Of a stretch of DNA of 64,000 nucleotides, positions 46,576-57,689 are shown in pieces; position 1 is the first letter of the stretch, and each line of letters opens with the position of its first letter. The DNA is taken from the NCBI GenBank assembly GCA_963921935.1, contig OY998180.1, forward strand, positions 87,727,139-87,791,138, given 5' to 3'. Made by a program: the position numbers and the translations under genes. The stretch comes from Galeruca laticollis (lineage: Eukaryota > Arthropoda > Insecta > Coleoptera > Chrysomelidae). Under the pieces are notes generated by a model. That model was not told where the DNA came from, made no database searches, and saw nothing but the letters and a program-made list of their open reading frames with translations.

Positions 46576-47590
46576 ATTATGTGTACGTAAGCTGATAGTT
46601 TGAGCACTGTTTATACAATTATTAGTGCTTTTAGTTAAATAAAAAATCAAATTCAGACACTATTACTATATTTACACAAAATTATTACGCAAATTGCAAG
46701 TATCATAAATTTATAATGTTTCTTTATGGTTGCGGAAATTTGCTACTTGATATACACACATTTACTAATCGAAATACCAGGAGAAAGAATAGCGAAAAAT
46801 TTCCGACAACTCGTGGCTATGATAAAGAAACTCACGAGAGATAAGGAGAGAGGGAAGCGCAAGAATAATAAAATAAATATCTAGAGTTGCTTCTGGAAAC
46901 AATTGAGATGCAACTTGAGCTTCACTCAAAGTTTTACTTGAGGAAACATTCCAAACTTACGGTTAGAAATGAGATCTTCTTGCAAGAAAGATCGTCTGCC
47001 GCCCATGAAACTCTTGATTCCAGAAATTGTTATACGTACAAATCTTGCAAGACGAAGGGATATATGCCACTTAGAAACCTTTCTAGGAAAGGCTGGAAGT
47101 GCTGTCAATAAAAAGAGAACTGCTACCTTTACAAAACTGTGTCTTGAGCATTTTATGAGCGGAAATGCATGAGGGTATATTTCAACCATGGCCAATAACC
47201 CGTGAAAGTACTGCGAAGAACCTACAAAAGATCGCCTTGGTTCGCGCCGCGCGGCGCGGTTTTTTAAACTACAAAAAGGTTGTAAATTCTGTCAAGTAGC
47301 ACAAAATAGAAATTTTCAGAGAGAAAAATGTGTTTTTCAAAAACCCGCCAAAAATTAACAACTTTCGTCACGTTTTAATCCAACCGAAAACGCCAGTTCC
47401 GACACCAGTGATAGATAACGTTAACATTCATCTGTAGTGACCAAAGAAAGTGGTCGCAATTTCAGAAGTTGAATTTCTGACAGCCCAATCTAATATAACT
47501 CTCAATCAATATGTGAATCAAAAATGAATTTCAAAATACACAATAAATTTTCTTATATTGAGTTGTTCAAAGTTTGTAAATTGAAAGAAT
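46576..47590. other. Intergenic, with an unassigned open region near 46887-47195
   Basis: From 46887 to 47195 two plus frames and one minus frame stay open for 200-270 nt, and base composition is less AT-rich than the surroundings. I do not recognise any of the three translations. A 16-bp GC palindrome lies at 47243-47258. Confidence 0.4.
47243..47258. repeat. 16-bp perfect GC palindrome
   Basis: CGCGCCGCGCGGCGCG is its own reverse complement, followed by a T run. It is the most GC-dense short stretch in the window. Confidence 0.9.
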
Positions 47591-47979
47591 AAAACTAACT
47601 TTTCCGCACTTAAGTATACACTCCAGAGGTTGTATCGTGCTAACAAACCAAAATTTCTCCAAAATTGTAGAATATTTGGATTTATGTGATCCATTGTACT
47701 GTCTTTGGTGAGCTGAAAATCAATAGGGTTCATCTGTGAGACACCCCGAACAAGATCCAATCATAAAATTGATGACGTGTATGTACCACGAAGGCTGTAC
47801 CGTGCCAACAAACCCAAATTTTTCCGAAACTGAACATAAATGTAGTATAACTGGATTGATAGATCCAGTTGTAGTGGCTCTGGGGAGCTGAAAATCAATA
47901 GAGTTCATCTGAGAGACGCCCTGAACAATATCCAATCATAAAACTGGTAACTTATATACACTCCGGAGGCTGTATCGTG
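47591..47979 (-). repeat. X repeat element, inverted, truncated by errantivirus 3
   Basis: Starts AAAACTAACTTTTCCGCA, the same terminus as the X copy at 56227. It holds two full units and stops within GGCTGTATCGTG at the errantivirus LTR. Confidence 0.8.
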
Positions 47980-50018
47980 AGTTATGACTTTAAAATTCCT
48001 CACTTATAAAGTTTAAAGTATCCATTAAACTTATCTAAAGTGTATTTTTATAGTAAAATTATTTTCCTTAATGATAATGTACCCATATAAAAATCACCCG
48101 ACCTTAGACATCCACACATTGTCTTTACTGAAGTCGTGGTGTAAACACTATACATTGTAATTGATAATTGTCAACTAGTTTAAATAAAGTTTTTAAAAAG
48201 TAATTGTTGCAAGTGAAAATCATAATTGGCGCAGTCAGTAGAATCCAGGCAGTGAAATTATGAAGAAAATTGTCTTTCACCGTTGGTTTTAACCATTCAC
48301 CTGAACTAAGAAAACTACAAAGAAGATATATAACGGTTATACCTTCCTCAAGTGAATTGCAAATAACCTTGTTCTGCACTACCCTTCATAAAAATATCTA
48401 AACCCCTCTGAAAATTACTAATCGACCCATCCTTACTCCGTCCATATATAGCTGAAAAATATTTTCCTAACGAAATCTTTCAAAATAAAACCCCTATAAT
48501 CACCTGTAATGGCAAGAGCAACTCGGATTATAAATCAAACATTCCCTTATTTCAAGAATTCAAGCCCCTATCAAGAAATTTAGAATTTGTTTTATTCGAT
48601 GTTCACGACTATTTCAATGGTGTCCTAGGTATACGAGATCTTAGAAAATTAAACCTTAACATAAACCTTCAAAATAAAACATTATACAACGATCACCTAA
48701 AAATACCCTGACACTATCGGAAAGAATTTAATTTACAAAAAATCGAAAGTCCTCTTCACACTACCGTATTAAAAATAATAAAAACAAACCTCCCAGACTG
48801 CCAAATTTTCATTCCTAAAATCACTAATGATATCATTGAAATACCAGATTCCCTCCTCCAAATTTAGAACAGTAATACTATAATCGAAATTTCGAATCCC
48901 ATTTCCAAAACAGCATTATTAGAAATTAATCAAAACCTCTTGAACCCATCCGCTAGCAAATATGATAATGACGAATTCGAATATTTTCTCCTCGAAGAAA
49001 TTCTACCTGACCTCGCCGATAATAACGACGAGTTTGATTTTTCCCGCATCAGAACTGACCATATGAATCACGAAGAAAAAACAGCTATCAAAAATCTTCT
49101 TAATAAATACAAAGACATTCTTCATCCACACCAAATCATATAGCTACCCCTCCGTGCACAAAACAGAAGTTCAAAACCAAATTTGAAAAATGTTAGAAGA
49201 TGGTATTATAAAACCCTCGCAATCACGATGGCGTGAACCAATATGGATTGTGCCCAAGGAAATTTGGCAAGTGGTAAAAAGAAATGGCGAATCGTCGTTG
49301 ATTACAGAAAAATCAATGAAAATACAATCGAAAGATGCCAATACTTCTCAACACTAGATTCTGCGTCTGGATTCCACCAAATTGAAATGGATCCAGATTC
49401 AATTCCAAAGACGGCATTTAACGTCGAGAACAAATATTACGAATATGTGCAAATGCCGTTGGGATTAAAAAACACCCCAGCCACATTCTCTAGAGTGATG
49501 GATAATATTTTAAAAGACCTAAATGGAAAAATATGCTTAGTCTGCATGGACGACATAATCATATTTTCATCTTCCCTACAAGAACATATCAATAGATCGA
49601 AACAGTTGTTTCAAAAACTATAAGAAGCAAAACTAAAAATCCAGCTAGACAAATCTGAATTTCTAAAAATTCTGTGGAATTTCTAGGACACGTTATAACA
49701 CCAGAAGAAATTAAATCAAACCGTAACAAACTGGAAGCAGCAAAAACAATTCCATTCATAAAAATCCCAAGGAAATGAAATCCTTTCTCGGACTAGTAGG
49801 CTACTACCGAAAATTTATTAAAAATTTAACTAAACTCACAAAACCACTAACGCACTGTTTAAAAAAAAACCACACCTGAATTCATAAATGCTTTTAATAC
49901 ATGCCGACACATACTAATGAACGACCCAATTTTTCAAAACCCTTTAACTTGACCACCGATGCATCAAATTATGCAATAGGTACAACTCTATCGCAAGGAA
50001 AAAGTAATATAACCATCT
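47980..50018 (+). mobile_element. Errantivirus 3, gag-less, joined to macro-gypsy copy B
   Basis: A 5' LTR (47980-48227, AGTTATGACTTT to CATAATT), a primer binding site GGCGCAGTCAGTAGAATCC, then protease-linker, RT and RNase H sequence. Gag is absent between the primer site and protease. The element breaks off at about 50018 inside RNase H, where a different gypsy lineage begins in the same orientation. Confidence 0.85.
48420..50018 (+). pseudogene. pol: Errantivirus 3 pol remnants
   Basis: In order: LEFVLFDVHDYFNGVLGIRD (about 48590), FDFSRIRTDHMNHEEKTAI (48940-49143), then RT with KKKWRIVVDYRKINENTIE, FSTLDSASGFHQIEMDPD and catalytic LVCMDDIIIFSSS (49243-49623; CMDD in place of YLDD). LGHVITPEEIKS-type sequence follows, then LTTDASNYAIGTTLSQGKS (RNase H) to the break. 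About 90 bases between PYPLP- and C-type RT motifs appear deleted near 49330. Confidence 0.85.
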
Positions 50019-52263
50019 ACTAGACCGTGGGTGTCTCCAGTGGTGCTCCTCAACCAAAATTATAGAACTACGAGATTCTGTGTGGAATATCGCCAGCTAA
50101 ACAACGTGACCAAGAAAGACAGCTATCATCTGCCTTGAATCGACGATACGCTAGGTACTTTGGCCGGCAGCAAACTGTTTTCCACCTTGGACCTTAAGTC
50201 TGGCTATTGGCAAATAGGAGTGGATCCAGAACACAAAGAGAAGACTGTTTTTATCACCAGATCTGGATTATGGCAATTCAACGTCATACCATTCGGGCCG
50301 CGCCAGCGACATTTGAATGACTGAAACATTTGGAAGATGTATTCAAATGACATCAAGCTGCCCAGCTCATGTTAAACCCGAAGAAATGTCAGCTATACCA
50401 AAACCGAATCAACTATCTACGTCATAAAGTGAGCAATGAAGGAGTGGCGGTTGATCCAGAGAAATTACTTCCATTCATCAATAGCCGCAACCAACCAGGA
50501 AACATCAAATTAGCAGCTTCCGTGTATTTTGCACATACTATAGAAGATTTATCAGGAAGTTTGGAGATATTGCCAGCCCCAAACTCGACTCACAGAAGAA
50601 ACAAGAGCTTTCCAATGGGACTAAAACTGTCAAACGGCTTTTGAAACCCTGAAGAGGCATTTAAACATGGCACCGATATTAGGATATCCATTACCAGAGG
50701 GAGACTTTATTCTTGACACTGGCGCAAGTCCTCTCCAAATCAAAACGAAACTACTGCGTCACAAGAAAAGAATTTTTGGCGGTAGTGAAGTCCGTGGAAC
50801 ACTTTTACCAGTATCTCCATGGTAGGAATTTCTTAATCAGGACTGATCATGCAGCCCCCAAGGAGTTGATGCAGCTCAAGAATCCCGAGGGCCAGATCGC
50901 TAGATGGATTGAACGACTTTAAGAGTACGATTTCAACATCGCACATCGAGCTGGTGTGAGTCACCGAAATTCCGACTCCCTGTCCAGATGGCCGTGCCCA
51001 ACAGACTGTTCCCACTGCAACAAGGCGGAATATAGGGAAGCTGCGGTTTCAAGAACTACAGTAGTCAACGAAGAATGGTCACCCACCAGGTTCAGAGAAA
51101 ATCAGGAGAACGATCCGCGCCTAAAGATGATTCGGCAATGGAAGATAGGAAATCGGCGACCGACCTGGCAAAAGTGTCAAGATTATCACCGACACTCAAG
51201 GCATATTGGGCTCACTGGGACTCCCTTGTCCTGGAAGAAGGCCTGTTGAAAAGAATCCTTGAGAACGATGATGGTTCCGAAAAGAGAAGACAAGTAGTTA
51301 TCCCGAGAACTAGAGTAGCAGAGGTACTGAGAAAGTTACACGACAGTCTCTCGAGAGGTCATCTGTGAATGAAGAAACCCCTTCAGCGAGTCCGTGAATA
51401 GTTTTATTGGATGAACAGCTCCGATGATGTGAAGGACTGATGTAAGGCATGTACGCCTTGTGCTACGACTAATGGACCTCATCGCAAGAGAAAGGCACCC
51501 ATGAAACAATATAATGTTAAAAGCCATTTCGAAAGGATTGCTTCAAACATCGCTGAACCATTTCCGACGGCAGAAAATGGTGGTAAATACATCCTGGTAG
51601 TAATGGATTATTTCACAAATTGGGTGGAAATTTATTCGATCCCCAATCAAGAGGCCACAACTGTAGCGTATGTACTGGTGAAAGAATTAATCAGCCGATA
51701 TGGAATGCCCCTGAAAGTCTACAGCGATCAAGGAAGAAATTTGATAGGCAGGTATTCCAGGAGATTTGTGACAAGCTGGGAATGAAGAAGACCAGGACAA
51801 CAGCGTTGCATCCACAATCAGGTGGAATGGTCGGAAGAATGAAGAATGAAGATGGAAAATACCTGTCCAAAGTAGTTTCCAGCCACTAGAGATATTGGGG
51901 CCAATATATTTCCCTATTTGCGTTGGCTTATCGATTTTCCATAAATGAGTCCACGGGTGAAACACCTGCGAAAATCCTGTTTGGACGAGAAATGAGCCTT
52001 CCTTGTGATGTGGAGTTTGGCTGTCGGCCTGGCGAAGATATAACAGGAGAATATTACGTAATCCAATTGAGAAGAAGGATGGACGATGTTCACGAATTGG
52101 TTCGAACGAATCTTCAAGTTGCCAGCGACAGAATGAAAAAACGAAACGACACGCAGGCCACAGAAGACAATTTAAAAGAAGGGGACAAAGTATGGTTACA
52201 CAACCCGACAAGGAGAAAAGGGTTTTCTCCAAAACTACAGAAATCATGGGAAGGTCCATACTA
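50019..52263 (+). pseudogene. pol: Macro-gypsy B pol: RT, RNase H, integrase
   Basis: RT: FCVEYRQLNNVTKKDSYHLP and FSTLDLKSGYWQIGVD. A deletion at about 50310-50340 removes the region that should hold YxDD. LMLNPKKCQLYQNRINYL then follows. RNase H: EKNFWR/AVVKSVEHFYQYLHGRNFLI and RTDHAAPKELMQLK (50713-50922). Integrase: HRNSDSLSRWPCPTDCSHC, a degenerate zinc region (about 51340-51480), ILVVMDYFTNWVEIYSIPNQ, YSDQGRN, GMVGRMKNEDGKYL, then the C-terminal module EGDKVWLHNPTRRKGFSPKL and SWEGPY to TAA at 52261-52263. Multiple frameshifts are present. Confidence 0.9.
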
Positions 52264-52328
52264 AATCAAGAAGTGGATCAACGACGTCATCTATCGTATA
52301 AGCAAGATCCCCAAGGGAAAACTTTCTA

Positions 52329-52946
52329 GTGCCATTCGAAGGAGACCATGACAAAGAGGAAGGAGTGCGTCATATACAGCAAGAGTCTGATCCAGCCTTT
52401 GAAAAATTTATGGGCGCATACGAAGGTACCGGGAAAGCTAGATACGGAGTCACTACAGAACTAAGACAAGATTTGTTCACGCTCCAGGAAGAGTATTCAC
52501 TGGCACATAACATCTCCGCCAGTAACAAACACGCACGAGGGTTGGCAACCGTCTTTCGAAAGAGGTTTGGACAATTAGAAAAACTTGAAGATCAGATGCC
52601 AGCCCCTGGCAAGACACTGAGACTCAAACAAAATTCGTGGTACACCTTCTACCCGGTATCTAGAAACGAATTTCCAGATCGATCTACCTACCGGGATGTG
52701 TGGGAAGCGCTAAGAAGCCTTCGAGATCATATGCTGGAATCCATCGTGGGGAAACTGGCAATTCCCAGCATAGAAAGCAACCAGTTGTATTGGCGAGTCA
52801 TCAGGAACATAATAGAGGTGATCTTCCACCGGTGTCCACATATTAATTTGCAGCTATACCCCTCTTTATCGGTACCCGTTGAAGTCGGTGCCCTGTTATT
52901 TCTATACGACCGGAAAGTGCAGACATGGGTCCAGTTGCCGATTTAA
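52329..52946 (+). pseudogene. Macro domain plus CCCH finger, C-terminal extension of gypsy pol (copy B)
   Basis: A 205-codon ORF. PFEGDHDK (about residues 2-9) is the normal end of the integrase C-terminal region. The macro domain follows at about residues 35-185: GVTTELRQDLFTLQEEYSLA, then HNISASNKHARGLATVFRKR, then TFYPVSRNEFPDRSTYRDVW, then LRSLRDHMLES, KLAIPSIESNQLYW and RNIIEVIF. The order and helix/strand pattern match OARD1/TARG1-type macro domains. The glycine-rich catalytic loop (GCGxxD in the family) is IESNQLYW here, so hydrolysis is unlikely. The C-terminal codons change frame near 52830. In another frame, TGT, TGC and TGC at 52894, 52918 and 52936 give C-x7-C-x5-C-x3 with GTC where His is expected. 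Confidence 0.82.
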
Positions 52947-52950
52947 AGTC
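52894..52950 (+). pseudogene. CCCH zinc-finger remnant (copy B)
   Basis: Reads CYFYTTGKCRHGSSCRFKV. The spacing C-x7-C-x5-C-x3 and the pattern C.F..TG.C..G..CRFK fit CCCH RNA-binding fingers. The last ligand is Val here but His in copy A. The ORF in this frame stops at TAA 53001-53003, at the polypurine tract AAGGAGGGGG. Confidence 0.65.
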
Positions 52951-53004
52951 CAGTTCCGGCTACATAGAAGTTCCAGGAGGAACTTCCTTTTAAGGAGGGG
53001 GTAA

Positions 53005-53482
53005 TGTTACGAAATGGCACACTGGTGTAGTCCCTGAATCAGACTGTCTAAAGCTATGTATGAAAGTGAAAATTTTGACGAAGGCGCAGGTATTTCTTCG
53101 AACTGTTATTATTATTTGGTACTAGTCTTATCTAGAGACTTCCAGAAAGGTCGATTGTTTTAAGGAGCCGCAATCGAGAAGTTTCCAGAATTTAAGGCAC
53201 TTAATATATAAGAGAGACTACCTACCAAAGGAGTTTAATTTATAATTTGATCTCGTGAGATAAACAGTGAACAAGTAAATAGTAAAGTATTTATATAAAA
53301 TAAATCTAAGTATATTAACAGTAGTGAAGTGTTTATATAAATTAGTGTAATTGATTATACTGTGGATATAATATGAATTAGTGGATAGTTTAATGAATAA
53401 ATAAATTAAGTGCGTAGACATACCGTGTGTATAAATTTATCCCACCGTCGTAATAAAAACTTATAAATAAATAAGAAAAACA
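53005..53482 (+). repeat. 3' LTR of macro-gypsy B
   Basis: Starts TGTTACGAAATGGCAC after AAGGAGGGGGTAA. The end is taken at ...AAGAAAAACA. It matches 5631-6091 (complement). The exact 3' border is approximate because no target duplication is visible. Confidence 0.75.
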
Positions 53483-55599
53483 ATACAGTACCTTTGTTGC
53501 TAAATAAACATTATTCGATGCATCCTGAAGAAATTTAGTAAACTGGACTTTTGTCTGTACTTTTGATTTTCTCGGTCTAAAATTTTCCCTTCGCTTCAAA
53601 AATTCCGGTAATGTGGTATAATACATTTCCACAATGTTTGTATCTAATTCAATCTTAACAATTTAATATTGTGGCCATAGTGTTGAAGTTTTGTATTTTT
53701 TTGACAAATCCTTGTATATTCTTTGGCCCATTTTAAAAAAATTTCATATGCAAAATCATATAATTTCCGCGACTTGTTGGAATAAGTGTTTCAATACTGG
53801 AATTAGCTATTTCGACTAATTCCGGAGACGTACATTGCAATTCTTGAGACTATTAAAATGACAGTTCCTACCTACTCGATTACGACTCCCGAAATAAGGC
53901 GTTGCTAACGTTTATCATTATTGTACTAGTAAAATAATAGAATATTTCTACGGTCTGTGTTGCCGAAAGTAATATAGTTACCTATTATTATACACTAGAA
54001 GAAAAAGAAAATTTGAAGAAAAACTCTATTAAAAATGTGATATATTTCATCTGACATATGCCATTACCAATTTAAGCAATGTGAGCACAGCATATTCAAG
54101 AAATTTATAACTTATAATAGAACTATTACTACCATAGATTGATTCTTGTTTCAATTTAGTTTAATTTTGTGACTGAAATAAATAACCAATATAATTAGTT
54201 ACAGACGAATGAAACACCTCCCTGTGCGTGTTAAGTTTATGCAGTGCGGTCGAGGATTTACAGCACTAATCAATATTGAAGAGGTAGCCAGAAACGTGGG
54301 GTTTACATTTTATTCATTGTGTTTCGACCAAAGTTGTTGATTCGCGTTGTTTAATGAGCGAAAATTATGCTTTATCTGTTTCTCTTCTGGCTCGATGAAT
54401 GGTTGTGTTTCGTTGACGGTACAAATTTAAATTTAAACGCGGTAAATACTGGTAATTCAATCTATCTAACCCAATTACCATCGTCATGTTGACGGTATTG
54501 TCGAATTGTTAAGGATTAAGGCGAAAAATGAGAATCCCTTTTATCCTTTGTTCGGGTAAAATTTTTGGGAAGTTTCATCTATTTTAATACCTTAGCAGGT
54601 AACGGGAATTGAAGTTGTAATTAAGTTAAGTAGGTATTTAGAATTTCTAATGTGATTCTGTACAATGTAAACAATTCGCTCTACCGATACCGGAAAATGA
54701 ATACATTGAGTTCAAATATTTACTAACATCAGCGTTCAAAGTTATTCTGAGAAATTTTATTTCTTACCGATTCTCACCAAGTCTATGCATATTTCATGTA
54801 ACTATTAAACATATTTGAAATTTATAAAGTTTTAGATCTGTAGATAACGAAAATACTCGCCAAAAATCTAGACTTTGGCCCCATTATACGGGTATAGAGT
54901 TTGTTTCAAATTGGTGTGAATAATATAGCTATGTCGATAAGTGTGAGATGATGTGCTACCGTTAAATGGAAAATAAGTTCATATTTTAGCGTACTCTCTT
55001 AGTTGAGTCCGGTTTTTTATCTAAAGTTTATACTGCTTATATATGCTAAAGAAATGTGAAAATAACAAGAACCTCTCCATTTCTTTGTTCAACTAATTCC
55101 ATCAAATTCATATTTGATATCAAGATTGCAGTAAGTTCAAATTATTGATTTTATTGCAATATATACATTAAGTGTTCAAGCATAAGACACATATCAAACA
55201 TTTCATATTTTCAGTGTTTGTTATATGCAAAACAAAAAGTGGAAATTGGTGAGGCAGCTCTAGAAACAAATATGGCACGAATCATTTGAAAAAATTTCCA
55301 TTCATTGTAAAAAATCGCTAACGTATCTTCCGCCAAATGAGTATTTCATTTTCTTAGTAGCAAGAGCGTATTTCAACCAAAACTAATTCGCCATTTAGTT
55401 CTGTCCCTTTGACAAACTAAAAAAAGTTTCAAACGAAATTCAGTAACATAAATTTGTACTTTTACTGATACAAAAAGTTCCAGCTTATTTGTGAGAATAT
55501 TTGTCAAACAACAAATCAGGAAGTTCGTAATATGTACATGATTAAAATTTCACTCCAATTGGGTGAGGAAATCTATTTCTATTCACTAACTATAATAAT
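53483..55599. other. No recognisable gene
   Basis: AT-rich sequence with no ORF above about 80 codons, no repeats shared with the rest of the window, and no motifs. Confidence 0.5.
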
Positions 55600-56226
55600 G
55601 CATCTAGGCATACTCATAATTAGGTAATCAATATCCTCCTTAGGTATCTCATTCCATACCACCTCTATCTCAAGTTGAATAGATTTCACAGTTTGAGGAG
55701 GACGCTGTAAAGTTCAATTGGGGACAAATCCGGGGATATTGGGTGCCAAGGTAAGAAATGAGTTTGAGCCTGGTGGAGGTAGACCAAAGTTTGTCTGGCT
55801 ATATGTGGTCAAGCGTTATCTTGCTGAAACGTTGAATTTTGAAGTGTTCTGAGATAAGGAATCGGATGAGGATCCCATATTTCTTGAATGTATCGATGTG
55901 CATTCATGTTGCCCCTGATGAAGACTAAAGGTGACCTTAAGCCATAAGCAATGGCACCCCAAATGATGTACATGAGTAAACATAAGTTAAGTTACATCTA
56001 CATGCCGTTCAACAGAAAATTGACGGTAACTATCTTTGCCTCGTCTCCTTCTCACCCTCGGTGGGCCATCATGCATGTCTAGGCACAGCCGGAATTCATC
56101 ACTAGTGTTGCATTATTGATTCCACACTATTTGTTCTTGGCACCAATGAAGTCGATTTCTTCGATGTTCCATAGTTAAAGGTAACACCAACTGTGGTCAG
56201 TATAAAATTAAATGGTTTTAAAGATT
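55600..56226 (-). pseudogene. Tc1-like transposase, catalytic half (DD34E)
   Basis: The minus strand reads PQLVLPLTMEHRRNRLHW, then TSDEFRLCLDMHDGPPRVRRRR (first block, shifted frame), MNAHRYIQEIWDPHP, then QQDNA-stop-PHIARQTLVYLHQ and SPDLSPIE. The second Asp and Glu are 34 residues apart. The TGA sits where Arg is usual (a CGA-to-TGA type change). It continues across the X insertion into 57211-57600. Confidence 0.85.
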
Positions 56227-57210
56227 AAAACTAACTTTTCCGCATCTGTGAGATGTCCTGAACAATATTATATCATCAAATGGTCACTTGTACACACTTC
56301 GGGGGATGTATCGTGCTAAGAAACCGAACCGAAATTTCTCCAAAAATGTAGTATATCCCGATTTATAGGACCCGCTGTACTCGCTCTAGTCAAATTAAAA
56401 TCAATAGGGTACATCTGTGAGACACCTTGGAAAATATCCAATCATAATATTGGTCACTTAAATACACTCCGGAGGCTATATCGTGCTAACAACCCGAAAT
56501 TTCTCCAAAAAGAACCAAAAATGTGACACTTCAATTACCATAGCACCCGTTGTAGTATCCCTGCTGAGTTAAAATTCAATAAGGTTCATCTATAAGATTC
56601 CTTGAACAATATTCAATTTTAAAACTGGTCACTTAAATACAGTCTGGGGGCTGTATCGTGCTAACAAACTGAAAATTCTCCAAAAATGACAAAAATTTGG
56701 TACATCAAGTACCGTAGCATTCGTTGTACTCGCTTTAGTGTACTGAATATCAATGGAGTTCATCTTTGAGATGCCCTGAATAATATACAATCATAAAAGT
56801 GGTCACTTGTAAATACTCCGGAAGCTGGATCGTGCTAACAAACTGAAATTTCTCCAAAAATGACAAAAATGTCATACTTAAAGTACTATAGCACCTGTTG
56901 TACTGGCCCTGGTGAAATGAAAATCAATAGGGTTCATCTGTCAGATGTCCGGAACAAAATTCAATTATAAAATTTGTGACTTGTTGCACTCCGGAGGCTG
57001 TATCGTGCTAACAAGACATGTAACGAAAAGTGGCCGACGACAACGACGACGACATACGCACAGGATTTTTTTAAAAAAACCGTTTTTCGTGTTGTTCATG
57101 ATGAAAAACGAGGAAATAACACAAGAAAAAGATTTCAAAATTCCTTCTTTTTTGAGGTAAACCAATACTTTTATCGCATATTAGATAGGTTGGGCGGAAA
57201 AGTAAAAGTT
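56227..57210 (-). mobile_element. X element: MITE with internal about 160-bp tandem units, inserted in a Tc1-like gene
   Basis: The left end AAAACTAACTTTTCCGC and the right end GGCGGAAAAGTAAAAGTT form imperfect inverted repeats. Between them are five tandem units with the X pattern (ACACTCCGGAGGCTGTATCG, GCTAACAAACTGAAATTTC, ATAGGGTTCATCTGTGAGA). It sits between the N-terminal and catalytic halves of one Tc1-like transposase, so it moved in as a unit. Confidence 0.75.
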
Positions 57211-57600
57211 CAAACCTTCTATCCATCCATAAACACTTTGCATTCCAAGGACCCTTCCATGATCTGCAAACCACTGAGTTATTATTGCACTTGTCGATGA
57301 GAACTGATCTAATAACTTGACGATATTGGCCCTCTGTTATCCTGCTCACTGGTCCTGTGCCTCTGGCTCTTCGTGTTCGGCTTTCTTGATGCCCATCTGA
57401 CAACAGTATCCACACTCCTGTTTATTCTACCAGAAATTTCTCGGAACGACAGCCCAGCTTCCCGAAGAACAACGATTCGACCTCTCTGGAACTCAATTAG
57501 CACACGATAATTTGCATTTCTTCGCACTCTAGCCACGATAAACAATTCTTCTTGTAAGGCAATATTTACAACCACTGTACTCGAAGGAATGCTGTATTTA
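57211..57600 (-). pseudogene. Tc1-like transposase, N-terminal half
   Basis: The minus strand reads EFQRGRIVVLREAGLSFREI then SGRINRSVDTVVRWASR, the first helix-turn-helix. In shifted frames come AQGPVSRITEGQ-like sequence and WFADHGRVLGMQSVYGWIEG. The end abuts the X right terminus. Confidence 0.8.
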
Positions 57601-57689
57601 TCACAAATTTCCCCGCATCAACTACTAAAAGTATATTTCCTAAGCTGTCATTTAACTGGTTTGTTTTTATTAGTGTTTTAAATGAAACT

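Larger units (their letters stand above)
50019..53482 (+). mobile_element. Macro-gypsy copy B, 5'-truncated, with 3' LTR
   Basis: RT, RNase H and integrase, then a macro domain, a CCCH finger, a polypurine tract and the 3' LTR, in one direction. It starts within RT (PWVSPVVLLNQN) at the join with errantivirus 3. The part from 51390 on aligns with copy A (5631-7995). Confidence 0.88.
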
